In this document: piece after piece, positions 1-7,628 of the stretch
How positions within the stretch are numbered: the stretch's first letter is position 1
How the letters are laid out: each line of letters begins with the position of its first letter
From: Desulfobulbaceae bacterium UBA5173
Lineage (GTDB): Bacteria > Desulfobacterota > Desulfobulbia > Desulfobulbales > Desulfobulbaceae
NCBI GenBank assembly: GCA_002413355.1
Contig: DHWV01000044.1
Coordinates: forward strand, 1 to 17,558
DNA: 17,558 nucleotides
Direction of reading: 5' to 3'
Made by a program: the position numbers and the translations under genes
Notes under the pieces: model-generated
What the model saw: only the letters and a program-made list of their open reading frames with translations
Database searches by the model: none
Told to the model about the DNA's origin: nothing

Positions 1-77
1 TTTTTACCAACTGCGTAACTCCTAAGAGAAATGCCATGAGGGCGGCCGATGCTTTCCAGTCTCCATCTGCGCCGTGC

Positions 78-106
78 TTGCATTCCTGTGCGGCATATCC
101 TACAAT
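78..106 (+). promoter_or_regulatory. Sigma70-type promoter upstream of the glycosyltransferase gene
   Basis: A -35-like TTGCAT at 78-83 and a -10-like TACAAT at 101-106 are separated by exactly 17 bases. Transcription would start near 112, leaving a leader of about 67 bases before the ATG at 180. The match to the sigma70 consensus is seen directly; activity is inferred. The remainder of 1-179 shows no gene. One frame stays open from 3 to 161, but its translation has no recognisable features. Confidence 0.55.
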
Positions 107-179
107 AGGCGATCTTTGCCAGTTTAAATTGCTTCATGCAATCCGGCTGGCTTGCACATGACTCTACAGAATCAATTCC

Positions 180-1688
180 ATGCGCGAATTCAACGAGAAC
201 AACGCGGCAGCATCACTCTGTCAAGGCAAATTGCTGATTTTTATCGTCGCCTACAATGCAGAGAAGACAATTGAAGATGTCATCAAACGCATTCCGGCTG
301 CCTTGACACAGCAGTATGCGGTTGAAGTGCTGATTATTGATGACTCGTCACGGGACGGCACCTTCCTTCGCAGCGAAGCGGCACGGCTCGACAAGGGCAA
401 TCCGTTCAAGCTGACCGTGCTGTTCAATCCCGTCAATCAAGGCTATGGTGGCAATCAGAAAATCGGCTACCATTATGCGGTTGAGAAGGGCTTTGACTGG
501 GTTGCCTTGGTTCATGGCGATGGTCAATATGCGCCAGAATGCCTGCCACAGCTCATCGCTCCGTTGGCTGCCGGGCAGGCGGAGGCAGTGTTTGGCTCCC
601 GCATGTTGGACAAAGGCGGCGCACGCAAGGGTGGAATGCCTATGTATAAATATGTCGGCAACAAAATCCTGACCACCTTTCAGAATGCGTTACTGGGAAC
701 TACTCTGAGTGAATTCCACAGCGGCTACCGCCTCTATGCAACCAAAGCACTGGCCGCAGTTACCTTTGAATTAAACTCGAATGATTTTCATTTCGACACC
801 GAAATCATTATTCAGTTCGTCAATGCAGCGTTCCGCATCAAGGAACTACCAATACCAACGTTCTACGGCGACGAAGTCTGTCATGTCAATGGCATAGTCT
901 ATGCGTGGAATGTATTCAAGACAACCTCGCAGGCCCGATTGCAACGGTATCATATTTTTTATGACAGACGATTTGACTGCACCGCCCGCAGACGGAACGA
1001 GAAAAGCGGCAGTCAGGAACTGCGGTTTCTTGATCAGCAGATTGTGCAGCAGGTGCGCGGCAATTCGCATATCGTGGTGATCGGCCCGCTTAGGGAGGCG
1101 GCGCGTAAGGAGCTTGAACGGCAAGGTTGCCGAATCACTCTCCATAAAGACGAGGACGGTCTGACCGCAAGCTCTGATCTGGCCGGGGCCGATTACCTCC
1201 TGCTGACCGACAGCAAGTTTCTTGGACACTACCCTGAACAGCTGCTTGCCCGGCTGCGGGAGTTTAGCAGCGAATCGCCGAATATTGTCGTGCTGCTTCC
1301 TGTTGGCAATGTGGCCTTCGCGCTGATTCGCCTGCTGCTTCTTTGCGGCAGATTCGGCTACACCCGACGCGGTATTCTCAACACGTGGCACCAGCGCCTC
1401 TTTACCAGGCATTCACTGAAGCAGCTTTTTGTCCAAAACGGCTTCACGCTGTTACAGCTAATCGGCATCCCTGTTCCGTATGAGCTGATTTTCCGCAGCA
1501 AAAGCACAGCAGGTGTGTTCCGAACGCTACACCTGGCCTTGATCACTCTCTGGAAGGGAATGTTCAGTTATCAATTTCTGGTGACAGCACAACCCACTCC
1601 CACCCTGAATTCTCTGCTCAAGCGGGCGGAACAGGCGGCATCGGCAAAACAGGTAGCGCATGACAGTTCTGCACATCCAACCGCTTGA
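180..1688 (+). CDS. Family 2 glycosyltransferase fused to a degenerate class I methyltransferase-like domain
   Basis: This 502-residue protein has two parts. Residues about 15-245 are a GT-A fold family 2 glycosyltransferase of the polyprenyl-phosphate sugar synthase type (DPM1/DPG-synthase-like). Visible motifs are FIVAYNAEKT, IIDDSSRDGT (residues 52-61), NQGYGGNQKIG, the metal-binding HGDGQY (112-117), FHSGYRLY and DFHFDTEI. No C-terminal transmembrane pair is evident. Residues about 295-440 resemble a class I SAM methyltransferase: a strand-helix start at 297-318, then an LLTD strand, LLPVGNVAFALIRLLL, GRFGYTRRGIL and an FTRHSLKQLF segment. The glycine-rich SAM loop is replaced by IGPLRE, so catalysis by this half is doubtful. 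The ATG lacks a clear Shine-Dalgarno sequence, although the promoter is good. The stop overlaps the region just before the next gene, suggesting coupling with the membrane protein that may use its lipid-linked sugar. The GT2 assignment is firm; the donor and acceptor are unknown. Confidence 0.85.
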   Translation: MREFNENNAAASLCQGKLLIFIVAYNAEKTIEDVIKRIPAALTQQYAVEVLIIDDSSRDGTFLRSEAARLDKGNPFKLTVLFNPVNQGYGGNQKIGYHYAVEKGFDWVALVHGDGQYAPECLPQLIAPLAAGQAEAVFGSRMLDKGGARKGGMPMYKYVGNKILTTFQNALLGTTLSEFHSGYRLYATKALAAVTFELNSNDFHFDTEIIIQFVNAAFRIKELPIPTFYGDEVCHVNGIVYAWNVFKTTSQARLQRYHIFYDRRFDCTARRRNEKSGSQELRFLDQQIVQQVRGNSHIVVIGPLREAARKELERQGCRITLHKDEDGLTASSDLAGADYLLLTDSKFLGHYPEQLLARLREFSSESPNIVVLLPVGNVAFALIRLLLLCGRFGYTRRGILNTWHQRLFTRHSLKQLFVQNGFTLLQLIGIPVPYELIFRSKSTAGVFRTLHLALITLWKGMFSYQFLVTAQPTPTLNSLLKRAEQAASAKQVAHDSSAHPTA

Positions 1689-1693
1689 CGCTA

Positions 1694-3937
1694 ATGAACA
1701 GCAAATTCCTCTCCTTTCTCAAACGGAAGAGTATCTTCGAGCTATCCGCCTTTTCTGTCCTGCTGGGCTGGGCCATTCTGTTTTCCGTCAAGCCGTGGCG
1801 GGCGTACTTCTACGACGGTCTGCCGGCAAATCATTGGGATCCACAGCTAATGGACACATGGATGGCGTGGAATGCCCACAATATTCTCCGTGGCCATTTC
1901 CTCATTCCTGATTATCATATCAATTTCTTCTATCCGCACTCCTATGTGCTGGCATTCAGCGAGCTGCTTTGGCCGCAGTCCTTTGTCTATGCCCTATCCT
2001 ACGTCCTGACCGGCAATCATTTCTTCTGCTTCAACGCCTGTATGTTGTTTTTCTGGACGCTTTCCGGCGTGCTGATGTATGTCCTGCTCCGTTCACTCGA
2101 TATCTCCCGAATCGTCAGCGCATTGGGCGGTTTCATCTACTGCCTGATGCCGTTCAGGATGCCGTATTACCTTGAGTTCAACATGCAGTTGGTGTTCATT
2201 TTTCCGCTGCTTCTTCTGGTGTCGCTGCACTGGCTGAAGAATCCATCATGGAGGAACAGTCTCTGGTTCTGCTTCTGCTATTTCCTTGCCGCTACATCCT
2301 GCATCTATTACACGCTCATGGCCATCGTTATGATGGCATTTGTTTTCATCGCCTTTCTTGCTGGCAATACCGCCTTGTTCAGACAAAGGACATTCTATGT
2401 ATCCAGCGTGCTCTTGCTCGTTGGCTGCCTGTCTGTCACGGCCATTTATCTGCATCCCTATGCGCTGCTGCGGATTCAAGGGGGATATCAGCGTTCGATG
2501 GCTGATTATCTGCACTACTTTGCCCAGCCTATGCAGTATTTGGATACGCAGTGGTCAGTTTTCCTGAAATGGCTGAAGCTGCCGCAGCCAAGTTTTGCTG
2601 AAACCCATCTTTTCCCCGGCACTGTCCTCTGCCTGCTGACACTGCTCTTTCTTGTGTATGACAGCGTCCATTTTTGCAGAAATTACAAAGCGGTGCCGAA
2701 AATCGGCAGATGGATCGCCGCCGCCAAGGCCATTCTCTGGCTATTCTTCTGGACGGCCATTTTGGTCAACACCTTCTGGGAAAAGGAACTCTGGTTGGTG
2801 TCGGCGGAACCGTACCTGCATCCTGCCGCTTTCGCCTTGATCGGTCTGTATCTGGCCGGATTGTTTTTTCTTACCGACAAGGAACGCGCTTCAGACAAGC
2901 TGCTGGCAGCTCTTTCCGCCGCCGCTGTGCTGTGCTTTTTCATCAGCTGCGGGCCGTTCATCAGCACTGGCCCGGACAAGAATATCCTTCAGCTGGCGCA
3001 CGGCATTTTTGCTGATTTGCTGGCATGGAATCCGCTTTTCGGGGCGGTACGGGTATTGACGCGTTTTTCCATTGTCATCCTGACCTATCTCGTCATTGCC
3101 GGTTGCTTCGCCTTCAACCGCCTTGCTCTGCGGCAGAAACACATTCTCTGGCTTGCGCCTGCGCTGATTCTCATGGTTTTTTATGAGGCACGGGAGATGA
3201 GACCGGCTTGTGAGTTCACGCGGTCATTTCCTGATCCGGCCAGATCAAAGGTTCTTCATGCGGCGTACAATCTGCCGGGAAACAATGTGTTTTTCCAACT
3301 TCCAATAGGAATGCGCACCGTTGATGCCAATGTGGTGATGTCAACCATCGGCAAGTTTTCGCTGATTGTTGACGGGCTGTCCGGTTTTATCCCAGATTTC
3401 TACGGAAAACTTTGGCATTGGGAAGAAAACCAATGGCGGGTGGATAACATGCTGGATTGGGCAGGCGATGTCTGGCCGACACCGTATGTAATCATTGATA
3501 GGCCATCTGTTTTTTTTCTCGAAGCAGGATGGCATAAGCCGTTTCCGTGGGAAACCCTGAAACAATATGGTGATCTGATCGAAGAAGATGATGTGTATTC
3601 GCTCTACCGCCCGAAACAGCAGATTTCCAGCGAGGAGCGAATCATTCGGTACATCCGCACTGATTTGTTAAAGGTGAACCGTCTGCTGACGTTCAAGGCC
3701 CGTCATACCGACGCATCGCCCTGTTCACTCTCGGTATCGCTGAATCATCATCCGGTCTCCGCAGGAATTCCCTTGACGGGAACAGCGGAAACATGGCAGG
3801 AATACAAAATTCCTCTGCCGTTGCAGGAGATGGGCAACGTGAAGGGCGAGGAGGTGGAAATCAGACTTTCTGCGGCTGCGCCTGCTGCTCCTAGGCACTG
3901 GCAGATCAAAGAGATTGATTTCAGGGCTGTTCAATAG
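1694..3937 (+). CDS. Polytopic membrane protein, probable GT-C-type glycosyltransferase (YfhO/PMT-like)
   Basis: This protein of about 747 residues has some 11-13 hydrophobic segments spread from residue 18 to about 490, then a soluble C-terminal part (roughly 510-747) that ends in a beta-rich stretch. Near the end of the first membrane segment, in the first predicted periplasmic loop, is an acidic motif (WDPQLMDTW, about residues 48-56). It resembles the acidic residues that mark the active-site loop of GT-C enzymes, which take sugars from polyprenyl-phosphate carriers. I cannot assign a family with certainty, and a YfhO-like or uncharacterised membrane protein is also possible. The ATG at 1694 lies 5 bases after the stop of the glycosyltransferase gene; a TTG at 1685 would overlap that stop and is less likely. 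The tight spacing next to a GT2 enzyme supports a role as partner in cell-surface glycan or lipid modification. That is inference from context. Confidence 0.6.
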   Translation: MNSKFLSFLKRKSIFELSAFSVLLGWAILFSVKPWRAYFYDGLPANHWDPQLMDTWMAWNAHNILRGHFLIPDYHINFFYPHSYVLAFSELLWPQSFVYALSYVLTGNHFFCFNACMLFFWTLSGVLMYVLLRSLDISRIVSALGGFIYCLMPFRMPYYLEFNMQLVFIFPLLLLVSLHWLKNPSWRNSLWFCFCYFLAATSCIYYTLMAIVMMAFVFIAFLAGNTALFRQRTFYVSSVLLLVGCLSVTAIYLHPYALLRIQGGYQRSMADYLHYFAQPMQYLDTQWSVFLKWLKLPQPSFAETHLFPGTVLCLLTLLFLVYDSVHFCRNYKAVPKIGRWIAAAKAILWLFFWTAILVNTFWEKELWLVSAEPYLHPAAFALIGLYLAGLFFLTDKERASDKLLAALSAAAVLCFFISCGPFISTGPDKNILQLAHGIFADLLAWNPLFGAVRVLTRFSIVILTYLVIAGCFAFNRLALRQKHILWLAPALILMVFYEAREMRPACEFTRSFPDPARSKVLHAAYNLPGNNVFFQLPIGMRTVDANVVMSTIGKFSLIVDGLSGFIPDFYGKLWHWEENQWRVDNMLDWAGDVWPTPYVIIDRPSVFFLEAGWHKPFPWETLKQYGDLIEEDDVYSLYRPKQQISSEERIIRYIRTDLLKVNRLLTFKARHTDASPCSLSVSLNHHPVSAGIPLTGTAETWQEYKIPLPLQEMGNVKGEEVEIRLSAAAPAAPRHWQIKEIDFRAVQ

Positions 3938-4036
3938 CCTTGCCGCGCCGCAGGATTTGATTTCCCTACTTGCGGCTCCTGAACCCATCTGTGGCGGCGC
4001 ATGTGCTGAGAAAAAAGAGTGCGAAACGAGACCACA

Positions 4037-4495
4037 ATGGATAAACTGTTTCTGTTCATCGCCACCGGCGCAGGCAGCGGGCGGCTGCCCAAAGCTCCGG
4101 GCACGTGGGGTTCGCTGGCCGGAGTGCTTCTCTGGCTGCTGCTGCATCACTTAGAGCCGTCTGCCTATGCGGCGGTGGTCGCGGTGCTATTTGTTTTTGG
4201 CACTGTAGCCGCTGGCGCAGCGGAGAAAATTCTTGATCAAGGCGATCCCGGCATGGTGGTGATTGACGAGATTGTCGGCCAGCTTGTCGCCTTGGCCTTT
4301 GCTCCGGCGCAGCCGCTGGTTGCCATCACCGGGTTTGCCTTGTTCCGGCTCTTCGACATCCTCAAGCCTTTTCCTGTTGGCTGGCTTGATCAGCGCATTC
4401 ACGGCGGCTTGGGCATCATGCTCGACGACGTGGCAGCAGGCATCATGGCCTTCGGCGTGCTGCAAGCCGGTTTGCTGGCCGCCGGGCAATGCTGA
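4037..4495 (+). CDS. pgpA: Phosphatidylglycerophosphatase A
   Basis: This 152-residue integral membrane phosphatase removes the phosphate from phosphatidylglycerol phosphate to give phosphatidylglycerol in the inner membrane. Family hallmarks are clear: KAPGTWGS near the N-terminus, GDPGMVVIDEIVGQ in the middle, FRLFDILKPFPVGWLDQ, and GGLGIMLDDVAAG near the C-terminus. The acidic residues of the DEIVGQ and LDD motifs are intact. About four hydrophobic segments are visible, and the length is normal for the family. I chose the ATG at 4037, which has a GAG 7 bases upstream. A GTG at 4019 would add six residues outside the conserved family start. The gene follows the membrane glycosyltransferase by 99 bases and precedes the methionine genes by 51, so it may share their transcript. 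Confidence 0.93.
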   Translation: MDKLFLFIATGAGSGRLPKAPGTWGSLAGVLLWLLLHHLEPSAYAAVVAVLFVFGTVAAGAAEKILDQGDPGMVVIDEIVGQLVALAFAPAQPLVAITGFALFRLFDILKPFPVGWLDQRIHGGLGIMLDDVAAGIMAFGVLQAGLLAAGQC

Positions 4496-4546
4496 AACGT
4501 CTCGAAAAGGCCTGCCATCGCATCATTCTAACCTCTCTGCTGGAGC

Positions 4547-6436
4547 ATGAAGCCCAACTTCCTCGAATACATCCACGACCACGTCGTTCTCGGTGACGGT
4601 GCCCTTGGCTCCTACCTCTTTGCCCAAGGCGTGGAGCGCGGGCGCAACCTTGACCTGCTCAACGTGCAGGCCCAAGAAGTTGTCTTTGCCGCGCACGAAG
4701 AGTATATCCGGGCGGGCAGCCAGCTCATCGAGACCAACACCTTTGGCGCAAATGTCTTTAAGTTGCGCAAGGCAGGCGCAGGCGGGCAGGTGCGGATGAT
4801 CAACTGGCGCGGGGCGGAGATCGCGGTCAAAGCCGCCGGGCAGAATGTCTATGTCGCTGGCTCCATCGGGCCAACCGGCATCGCCTTTCCGCTGCATGAA
4901 AACGAGGTCACGCCGGAGGAGATCAGAGACAGCTTCCGCGAGCAGGCCTTGGGCTTGGCTGAAGGCGGGGCTGATTTGCTCCTCTTAGAGACCTTCTCCA
5001 GCTTGGAGGAAATCCTTCTTGCCATAGCCGCAGTCCGCAGCGGAGTGCTGGGGCTGCCGATGGTCGCGCAGATGGTCTTTCCAGCCAAAGGCATGACCGT
5101 GCTGGGCGAGGATGCGCTGCTCTGCGGCCAGCGGATGCGGGCAGCCGGGGCAGACTTGGTCGGTACCAACTGCGGGCGTGGCGTGGATGCCACGGTGCAG
5201 GCCATTGCCCGCATGTCGCCCTTGGCTGGCGAGGGCACGCCGCTCTCCGCCTTCCCCAACGCGGGCCTGCCGGAGATGCTGGACGGGCGGATGATCTACC
5301 CGGCTCAGCCTGCCTACATGGCAGCGCGGGCCAAGGAGATGATTCGCAACGGCGTGCACCTGATTGGCGGCTGCTGCGGCACCGAACCTGCCCATATCCA
5401 AGCCTTCCGCGCTGCGCTGCGGATCAAGCCGGTGCGGGTGCAGGTCAGCGAGGCGAAAGCACAGCCAGAGCCAAACGCGCCGACTATAGACGTAGGCAAG
5501 AACGGCGGGTTCTTAGATTCCCTCAAGCCGGGCCGCCTGCCAATCATCGTGGAATTAGACCCGCCCACCCACTTAGATGCGGAGCCGGTCATGCAAGGTG
5601 CGGCGCAACTTGTCCAAGCGGGCGTAGATGCCATCTCCTTGGGTGAAAACCCCTTGGCGGTGTTGCGGGCGGGTAATCTGAGCATGGCTGCGCTCATCCG
5701 CCAGCGCACCGGCGTGCAGACCATCCTCCATCAGACGGGCCGCGACGTGAACGCCCTTGGTCTCCAGTCGCGGATGATGGACGCGCATCTGCTCGGCATA
5801 GAGGCGGTGCTGGCCGTGTCCGGCGACTCTGCCGCTGGCACTGATCAGCCGGGCGTGAGCGGCGTGTTCGATCTGCGCTCCTACGGCCTAATCACCCTGT
5901 TGGAAAGCCTCAACCGGGGCCAGAGCATGGCTGGACAGCCGCTGAAACGGCAGTGCAATTTCTCCATCGGCTGCGCCTTCAGCTATCGGCCCTCTGATCC
6001 CGAAACCCAGCTGCGGCGCTTGGAGAAGAAGGCGGAACTGGGAGCGCGTTTCGCCATGACCCAGCCGCTCTTTGCCGCAGAGGAGGTCGAACAGATGCTG
6101 GAGCAGGTGCGGCATCTTGACATTCTCGTCTTTCCGGGTATCTTTCCTCTGATCTCGGCCCGCAACGCTGAATTTCTGCATAACGAAGTGCCAGGCATCT
6201 CTGTGCCACAGGAGCTGCGCAGCCGCTTGGCCAGCTTTGCCCAAGTTGCTGACCAACGCAAGGCGGCCTTGGAATACACGGCTGACCTGATCAGTCGCAT
6301 TGCCCCGCTTATTGACGGCTTGTACCTGATCAGCCCGCTCAACAAATGGGATATTGCTCTGGAGTTCGTCCGCCAAGTGCGGCAGGCAGGTTGGCAGGGC
6401 AGCGGGCGGGCCGCTCGGATTCATACGCCTTCTTAA
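4547..6436 (+). CDS. Bifunctional homocysteine S-methyltransferase / methylenetetrahydrofolate reductase
   Basis: This 629-residue cytoplasmic enzyme joins two steps of methionine formation. Residues about 1-295 are a Pfam S-methyl_trans (BHMT/MetH-N) barrel. Its zinc ligands are visible as Cys209 in GTNCGRG and Cys276-Cys277 in GGCCGTEP, with GDGALGS and ETNTFGAN near the N-terminus. A linker of about 30 residues leads to a MetF-type FAD barrel (about 330-625). There IIVELDPP carries the family glutamate, and ISLGENP, FSIGCAFSYRP and AMTQPLF follow. The reductase half makes 5-methyl-THF from 5,10-methylene-THF. The other half transfers a methyl group to homocysteine; the donor may be 5-methyl-THF or S-methylmethionine. 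The fusion is a known architecture (YitJ-like). The ATG directly begins the conserved domain, with GGAG only one base upstream. The following metK starts 21 bases after the stop, consistent with an operon. Confidence 0.93.
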   Translation: MKPNFLEYIHDHVVLGDGALGSYLFAQGVERGRNLDLLNVQAQEVVFAAHEEYIRAGSQLIETNTFGANVFKLRKAGAGGQVRMINWRGAEIAVKAAGQNVYVAGSIGPTGIAFPLHENEVTPEEIRDSFREQALGLAEGGADLLLLETFSSLEEILLAIAAVRSGVLGLPMVAQMVFPAKGMTVLGEDALLCGQRMRAAGADLVGTNCGRGVDATVQAIARMSPLAGEGTPLSAFPNAGLPEMLDGRMIYPAQPAYMAARAKEMIRNGVHLIGGCCGTEPAHIQAFRAALRIKPVRVQVSEAKAQPEPNAPTIDVGKNGGFLDSLKPGRLPIIVELDPPTHLDAEPVMQGAAQLVQAGVDAISLGENPLAVLRAGNLSMAALIRQRTGVQTILHQTGRDVNALGLQSRMMDAHLLGIEAVLAVSGDSAAGTDQPGVSGVFDLRSYGLITLLESLNRGQSMAGQPLKRQCNFSIGCAFSYRPSDPETQLRRLEKKAELGARFAMTQPLFAAEEVEQMLEQVRHLDILVFPGIFPLISARNAEFLHNEVPGISVPQELRSRLASFAQVADQRKAALEYTADLISRIAPLIDGLYLISPLNKWDIALEFVRQVRQAGWQGSGRAARIHTPS

Positions 6437-6457
6437 CATCATCTTTACGGAGCCTCT

Positions 6458-7621
6458 ATGTCGCGTCACCTCTTCACATCCGAATCAGTTTCCGAAGGCC
6501 ATCCAGACAAGGTGGCTGATCAGATTTCCGATGCCATTCTTGACGGCATCTTGGCCCAAGACCCGTATGCCCGCGTGGGCTGCGAGAGCTTGGTCACCAC
6601 CGGTTTGGCCATGATTGCGGGCGAAATTACCACCTCGGCTTGGGTGGACATGCCGGCCATCGTCCGGCAGACGATCAAGGAGATCGGCTACAATTCCTCG
6701 GAGATGGGCTTTGACTGGCAGTCGTGCGCGGTCATGACCTCAATTGACAAGCAGTCACCAGACATTGCCCAAGGCGTGAACGAAGGCAGCGGCTTGGACT
6801 TGGAGCAGGGCGCAGGCGATCAGGGCCTGATGTTCGGTTATGCCTGCGACGAGACGGAAGTCCTCATGCCGATGCCGATCACCTTTGCCCACCGCTTGGT
6901 CAAGCGGCAAGCCGAGGTGCGCAAGAACGGCGTGCTGCCGTGGCTCCGTCCCGATGCCAAGAGCCAGGTCACGATTGAGTATCATGGCAAAGCGGCTAAG
7001 CGCATCGAGGCCGTGGTACTCTCCAGCCAGCACAGCCCAGATGTCTCCTACGCTGACTTGAAAGAAGGCATCATGGAAGAGATTATCAAGCCCATTCTGC
7101 CTGCCGCTATGCTGGACAAAGACACCAAGTTCTTCATCAATCCGACAGGCCGTTTTGTCATCGGCGGGCCAGTGGGCGACTGCGGCGTGACCGGGCGCAA
7201 GATCATTGTTGATTCGTATGGCGGGCGCGGCTCGCACGGCGGTGGCGCGTTTTCCGGCAAAGATCCATCCAAGGTTGACCGCTCCTCGTCCTACATGGGC
7301 CGCTACGTGGCCAAGAATATTGTCGCCGCAGGCTTGGCTTCGACCGTGGAAGTGCAGGTGGCCTATGCCATCGGCATTTCACGGCCTGTGTCCATCAACG
7401 TCAACACCTTTGGCACGGGCAAGATTTCCGAAGAGCGTCTGACCCAGCTGGTAGCCGAGGTCTTTGACTTGCGTCCCAAGGCCATTATCCAGCAGCTCAA
7501 CCTGCTCCGGCCCATTTATAAGCAGACCGCCGCGTATGGTCACTTTGGCCGTGAGTTGCCTGATTTCACTTGGGAGCGCACGGACAAGGCCGAAGAGCTG
7601 AAGGCTGCGGCAGGGATTTGA
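6458..7621 (+). CDS. metK: S-adenosylmethionine synthetase (methionine adenosyltransferase)
   Basis: This 387-residue cytoplasmic enzyme condenses methionine and ATP into S-adenosylmethionine and releases phosphate and diphosphate. The hallmarks are complete: SESVSEGHPDKVADQISDA at the N-terminus with the catalytic histidine in GHPDK, GAGDQGLMFGYA in the middle, and the glycine-rich GGAFSGKDPSKVDRSS loop near residue 265. The length is typical. The ATG is preceded by GGAG at 6449-6452. The gene sits directly behind the homocysteine methyltransferase/MetF gene, so methionine made by that enzyme can be passed on to SAM. I saw no SAM-binding riboswitch in the short gaps upstream. A strong intrinsic terminator begins 14 bases after the stop. 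Confidence 0.98.
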   Translation: MSRHLFTSESVSEGHPDKVADQISDAILDGILAQDPYARVGCESLVTTGLAMIAGEITTSAWVDMPAIVRQTIKEIGYNSSEMGFDWQSCAVMTSIDKQSPDIAQGVNEGSGLDLEQGAGDQGLMFGYACDETEVLMPMPITFAHRLVKRQAEVRKNGVLPWLRPDAKSQVTIEYHGKAAKRIEAVVLSSQHSPDVSYADLKEGIMEEIIKPILPAAMLDKDTKFFINPTGRFVIGGPVGDCGVTGRKIIVDSYGGRGSHGGGAFSGKDPSKVDRSSSYMGRYVAKNIVAAGLASTVEVQVAYAIGISRPVSINVNTFGTGKISEERLTQLVAEVFDLRPKAIIQQLNLLRPIYKQTAAYGHFGRELPDFTWERTDKAEELKAAAGI

Positions 7622-7628
7622 GAACAAT

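Noticed and set aside
3..161. Open frame at the left edge that could be the end of an upstream gene
   Set aside because: Its translation has no family features, and a good promoter lies within it; an open run of this length is expected by chance.
846..1412. 188-codon open frame on the minus strand inside the glycosyltransferase gene
   Set aside because: It is the antisense shadow of a gene with clear GT2 motifs, and its own translation is not recognisable.
6437..6457. SAM riboswitch before metK
   Set aside because: The gap is 21 bases, too short; no such structure is visible before the fused methyltransferase gene either.
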